Shown here: positions 25,672 to 28,226 of the stretch, one piece after another
Position numbering within the stretch: position 1 is the first letter of the stretch
How the letters are laid out: the number at the start of each line of letters is the position of its first letter
NCBI GenBank assembly: GCA_045630285.1
Contig: JAZQSX010000001.1
Coordinates: 1-28,226 of the forward strand
Reading direction: 5' to 3'
DNA: 28,226 bases
Origin: RGIG3009 sp045630285
Lineage (GTDB): Bacteria > Bacillota > Clostridia > Oscillospirales > Acutalibacteraceae
Position numbers and translations under genes: made by a program
The notes under the pieces: model-generated
What the model was told of the DNA's origin: nothing
Databases searched by the model: none
What the model saw: the letters and a program-made list of their open reading frames with translations, nothing else

Positions 25672-25738
25672 TGTTGATCACCTCCCTTTCACTATACCAC
25701 CCGACGTGGCGGTTATCTTTCAAAAAACGGCGCAAAAC

Positions 25739-25767
25739 TTGAAAAAACGATACATCTATGCTATAAT
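25739..25767 (+). promoter_or_regulatory. Sigma-A promoter of the AraC/PocR regulator gene
   Basis: TTGAAA (25739-25744) and a perfect TATAAT (25762-25767) are separated by 17 bp, giving a start near 25774. The same short intergenic region must also hold the promoter for the divergent oxidoreductase operon, but no convincing minus-strand -35/-10 pair was found; that promoter may depend on an activator. Confidence 0.88.
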
Positions 25768-25797
25768 TTAACAAATTATATGTCAAGGAGTTCAATT

Positions 25798-26616
25798 ATG
25801 GCCTCTCCGCTGTATGAATTGATCCGTCAAATCGAGTACGGAACACACCTCCACATCGGCGTGCTGTTTTTTGGGGATTACGGCAACGCTGCCTGTGAGC
25901 TTCCCCACCACCACGAGATCCACGAATGCCCGCTGTGCGATACCTTCAAAACTGCCAGCCGCAATTCGTATTTTCGGTGCGTCCGATGCCGCAATCTGGC
26001 GCTCGACAAGGCGCTGATTCAAAAAACCGCCTTCGGCGGGCTGTGCGTCAACGGCATTTACGAGTACACGCATCCCGTCGTCATCGACGGCAATGTTGCG
26101 GCGGTCATCTTCATCGGAAACATTCTCGACCGTGAAGCGGGACTGCCAAAACTGCGGGAACGGTTGGGGAGCGATCGGTATCTTGACACGCTCGAGGCGG
26201 ATTTTTCCCCCGAGCAATGTCAAAAAGCCGCCGAGCTCATCGACGGCTATCTGCGGTTTCTTCTTGAGAAGTTTCCCGATGCGTCCTCTGACGAAAAACC
26301 GCTCATCAAAAACATCAAGCGGTACGTCGACGAAAATCTCGCTTTCGGGACCAGCATTCAGCACGTCGCCGCAGCGTTCCACTATAATCCTCGCTACCTC
26401 TGCCGCCTGTTCCAAAAGGAAACCGGGGTCTCCCTCGGTCAGTATCTCACCACCGAACGGCTACACCGAGCCAAAGCCCTGTTGAGAGAAACCCCGCACA
26501 CGGTTATGGAGATCGCCACCGAAACCGGATTTAATAACGTGACCTATTTCAACAAATTATTCAAAGCCGCCTTTGGAACAACCCCCACCGCCTATCGCAA
26601 AACACATATCAATTAG
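25798..26616 (+). CDS. AraC-family transcriptional regulator with PocR sensory domain, 272 aa
   Basis: Residues 1-160 form a PocR-type sensory domain with paired cysteines (C44, C47, C61, C64, and C83) in 'ECPLCDTF', 'RCVRCRNLA' and 'GLCVNGIYEY' contexts. PocR domains bind small ligands and have a conserved Cys cluster. Residues 173-272 are a double helix-turn-helix AraC domain ('VAAAFHYNPRYLCRLFQKET' and 'VMEIATETGFNNVTYFNKLF', then 'GTTPTAYRK'). The ATG at 25798 follows AAGGAG; in-frame upstream codons lie before it without a ribosome binding site. It is transcribed divergently from the oxidoreductase/660-aa operon, the usual layout for a local activator. The ligand is unknown. Confidence 0.94.
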   Translation: MASPLYELIRQIEYGTHLHIGVLFFGDYGNAACELPHHHEIHECPLCDTFKTASRNSYFRCVRCRNLALDKALIQKTAFGGLCVNGIYEYTHPVVIDGNVAAVIFIGNILDREAGLPKLRERLGSDRYLDTLEADFSPEQCQKAAELIDGYLRFLLEKFPDASSDEKPLIKNIKRYVDENLAFGTSIQHVAAAFHYNPRYLCRLFQKETGVSLGQYLTTERLHRAKALLRETPHTVMEIATETGFNNVTYFNKLFKAAFGTTPTAYRKTHIN

Positions 26617-26657
26617 CAAAAAACCGGCACGTTATGGATCACGGCACCTCGGCAACG

Positions 26658-26675
26658 TCACGGCGTAGCCGTGAT
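26658..26675 (+). terminator. Weak hairpin after the regulator gene
   Basis: A 7-bp perfect stem (26658-26664 with 26668-26674) with a 3-nt loop is followed by only TTT before GAC. It could weakly end the regulator transcript. It directly abuts the next promoter's -35 element. Confidence 0.35.
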
Positions 26676-26704
26676 TTGACAAAAGCAGAGACGGGCTGTA
26701 TACT
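26676..26704 (+). promoter_or_regulatory. Strong sigma-A promoter of the 390-aa lipoprotein gene
   Basis: A perfect TTGACA (26676-26681) and TATACT (26699-26704) are separated by 17 bp. Transcription would begin near 26711. Confidence 0.9.
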
Positions 26705-26748
26705 GAAAGTAGCAACCATTCAATATGAAAATAAAAGGAGGTCCCTTT

Positions 26749-27921
26749 ATGAAGAAACTTTCCTTTTTACTGTGCGTATTACTGGTAATCAGCATGCTTT
26801 GCTCCTGTCAGGCGGCAGGCGGGCAAAACGACAACAAAACTGGTTCTTCCGTCGGCGACACCAACAGCGCCACCCCGTCCTCAAGCACCTCCGGCGGCAC
26901 GACTGCCACCACCAACGGCAATACCGTCGGCACAGACGGACATTACGTCGATGTTTTGGAAGGTCTGCCCTACACGATGGAATGCAGAGACTACTATATG
27001 CCCGATACCGTGGTGGAGTACACCTTCAGCGACGGAGGACGCTTGAACGACGGTCTTTACCGCAGCCAAGCCGAATTGGAAAACGGGACCGGCGAGGATA
27101 AGCGGGTCGTGCTTGCGAACATCCGCAAGCACCGTGTCCAAATCACCTTTGAGGACGACGGCACCCAGATTGGAAGCTGCTTGGTCTTGCAAAACGGCGA
27201 TATCGGCTATTTCTCGGAATTGGAGCTCGGGCCCGACCTCGACCACTTGGCCCCCGTGGAGGTTGAGACAGAGTACGACACGCCCACCGGTATGCATACG
27301 ACCGAGTTGATTCGCTTTGAGCCTACCACCATCCAGGCGGTTCGTATCACCTTGACCGTCTTCAGCAGAAGCGATATAGCGCTTGACGAAATTGCCATTC
27401 TCAGCCCCGATAACGGAGGGGATCGTTGGACCACCACCTCCACCACCGAAATTACCGAGGCTACAGACAGCCCCGATACCACCGCCACAACAAACACCAC
27501 TGCCACCACTCGACCCACCGGCACCACTCGGCCCACCGGCTCCGGCGGATCCGCCGACAGCGGAAACACCGGTATCACCGGCAGGTGGATCGAGTATGTG
27601 GAAGGGGAGAATGTTTTCGGCACCGTGTGGTACAGCTTTTTCGACGACGGTACCGGCTCTTTCATCGGATTTTTGGGGTTGGTGACGGGTACGGTCACCT
27701 ACACCCGTGATGAGAACAACCGTTACAATATCACGGTCGAGGCCACCATGCTCGGAGAGACCGACACCGATTCGGGCAGCGGATATATGTACGTGGAGGG
27801 CGATTTTCTCCGTGTGGTCACTGATGACGGCGAAGGTACCGTGCTGAAGAGAATGACCGACGAGGAATATGAGCGGGTAGCCGGTTATATCGAAGAGAAA
27901 AATATCGGCCTCCGCTTCTGA
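26749..27921 (+). CDS. Secreted lipoprotein with discoidin-like and lipocalin-like parts, 390 aa
   Basis: A lipoprotein signal ends SMLCSC, with C20 as the likely lipid site (the serine at -1 fits; cysteine at -2 is unusual). A Gly/Thr/Ser-rich linker (about 21-70) follows. The middle region (about 75-230) has beta-sandwich features ('DGLYRSQAELENG', 'AVRITLTVFSRSDIALDEIA') like F5/8-type C (discoidin) domains. A Thr/Pro-rich linker (about 235-285) leads to a C-terminal beta-rich module (about 288-380, 'GRWIEYVEGENVFGTVWYSF') resembling small lipocalin-like domains. These assignments are pattern-based. The ATG at 26749 follows AAAGGAGG; an earlier in-frame ATG at 26725 lacks a ribosome binding site. 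Its own promoter and terminator make it a single-gene unit. It would sit on the outer membrane face, perhaps binding a carbohydrate. Confidence 0.9.
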   Translation: MKKLSFLLCVLLVISMLCSCQAAGGQNDNKTGSSVGDTNSATPSSSTSGGTTATTNGNTVGTDGHYVDVLEGLPYTMECRDYYMPDTVVEYTFSDGGRLNDGLYRSQAELENGTGEDKRVVLANIRKHRVQITFEDDGTQIGSCLVLQNGDIGYFSELELGPDLDHLAPVEVETEYDTPTGMHTTELIRFEPTTIQAVRITLTVFSRSDIALDEIAILSPDNGGDRWTTTSTTEITEATDSPDTTATTNTTATTRPTGTTRPTGSGGSADSGNTGITGRWIEYVEGENVFGTVWYSFFDDGTGSFIGFLGLVTGTVTYTRDENNRYNITVEATMLGETDTDSGSGYMYVEGDFLRVVTDDGEGTVLKRMTDEEYERVAGYIEEKNIGLRF

Positions 27922-27964
27922 CGGAAAGCCATTTTGTAAGCTTATAGTGTTGATACATGATAAA

Positions 27965-27995
27965 AGGGAGCGGCTTTGTGCCGCTCCCTCTTTTT
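27965..27995 (+). terminator. Rho-independent terminator of the 390-aa lipoprotein gene
   Basis: A 10-bp stem (27965-27974 with 27980-27989) with a TTTGT loop is followed by CTTTTTC. It begins about 43 nt after the stop codon. The region from here to the right edge holds no coding frame with a ribosome binding site. Confidence 0.92.
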
Positions 27996-28068
27996 CTTAC
28001 AACGCTTCGGAACCCGCCACAGCACAAGAAGGTTATTTCGCAACATCTGCAATGCGAACAACTGCTTA

Positions 28069-28097
28069 TTGATTTTTAGAACGACACATGATAAACT
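28069..28097 (+). promoter_or_regulatory. Candidate sigma-A promoter for a structured RNA
   Basis: TTGATT (28069-28074) and TAAACT (28092-28097) are separated by exactly 17 bp. Both elements deviate from consensus, but the predicted start (about 28104) falls at the first bases of the long inverted repeat that follows. Confidence 0.5.
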
Positions 28098-28102
28098 GAA
28101 AT

Positions 28103-28214
28103 TACCACACAACATTTTGATATTGCTAACACGAAGTGTGCATTTTTATCTTTCGGTAAAAATGCAGGCTCTATTTTCGCACACTTTAGTGTTGGCTGAA
28201 AATGTTGTGTGGTA
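28103..28214 (+). ncRNA. Candidate 112-nt structured RNA (large imperfect palindrome)
   Basis: The outer 16-bp perfect stem pairs 28103-28118 with 28199-28214. After an asymmetric loop, an 8-bp stem pairs 28125-28132 with 28189-28196, and then a 6-bp stem pairs 28136-28141 with 28179-28184. The tip holds a 7-bp A/T hairpin (28142-28148 with 28157-28163). The 8-bp stem contains a T-G pair that is a wobble in plus-strand RNA but an A-C mismatch on the minus strand, matching the direction of the promoter at 28069-28097. No coding frame with a ribosome binding site spans it. Alternatives: the end of a mobile element or MITE, a leader of a gene to the right, or the non-coding part of a retron-like element. 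The window ends 12 nt later, so these cannot be separated. Confidence 0.5.
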
Positions 28215-28226
28215 GCAATCAAGAGT

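Noticed and set aside
25739..25755. A possible catabolite-responsive element overlapping the regulator promoter
   Set aside because: The CG is present, but the TG half is displaced by two positions from the cre consensus.
25672..25797. A minus-strand promoter (TTGAAA ... TATAGT) for the oxidoreductase operon
   Set aside because: The spacer would be 21 bp and the start site would fall inside the ribosome binding site, so it is not a credible sigma-A promoter.
1..28226. A CRISPR array, tRNA/rRNA genes, insertion sequences or phage genes
   Set aside because: No regularly spaced direct repeats, tRNA cloverleaf, transposase or phage protein was seen. The tandem repeats present are in-frame protein linkers.

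Overview
The window looks like a chromosomal carbohydrate-uptake and polysaccharide-binding locus from a low-to-moderate-GC Gram-positive anaerobe, most likely a gut or rumen Clostridia (Oscillospiraceae/Ruminococcaceae-type). This rests on Gram-positive lipoboxes, strong AGGAGG-type ribosome binding sites, sigma-A promoters with 17-bp spacers, CUT1-type sugar permeases without a local ATPase, and secreted BIG2/carbohydrate-binding proteins. Taxonomy is inferred, not demonstrated. Nearly all genes lie on the minus strand. Only the AraC regulator, a lipoprotein and a candidate RNA at the right edge are on the plus strand.

Main operon (20235 down to 7998, minus strand), in transcription order: a 1058-aa secreted protein fusing beta-sandwich domains to an ABC solute-binding domain; a MalF-like and a MalG-like permease; an 800-aa beta-propeller/TPR/Yip1 membrane protein; a 936-aa DUF5696-like protein with a repeat linker and a possible wall-binding tail; a second MalF-like/MalG-like permease pair; then a strong terminator at 7934-7978. 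A 53-nt hairpin lies near the expected 5' end of the transcript. A separately promoted unit follows: a 558-aa solute-binding lipoprotein, a 1703-aa secreted protein with five BIG2 domains and about six carbohydrate-binding-like domains, a 39-aa peptide gene found by reading the intergenic sequence, and a 141-aa beta-sandwich protein. It ends at a strong hairpin at the left edge.

Upstream of the main operon (20503-25671, minus strand) are two paralogous GH16 glycoside hydrolases, each with its own promoter and terminator; one is a lipoprotein and one has no signal peptide. Beyond them is a two-gene unit: an FAD-dependent oxidoreductase and a 660-aa probable TIM-barrel protein of unassigned family. 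A PocR-sensor AraC regulator (25798-26616, plus) is divergent from this unit and may control it. A 390-aa lipoprotein (26749-27921, plus) follows with a strong promoter and terminator.

Working model (inference): GH16 enzymes cleave a beta-glucan-like polysaccharide at the cell surface, the large secreted proteins hold or sense it, and one or both solute-binding protein/permease sets import the oligosaccharides using an ATPase encoded elsewhere. The least explained pieces are the propeller-TPR-Yip1/DUF5696 pair inside the transporter operon, the 39-aa peptide, and a 112-nt imperfect palindrome at 28103-28214. That palindrome sits exactly at the predicted start site of a plus-strand promoter and looks like a structured non-coding RNA.
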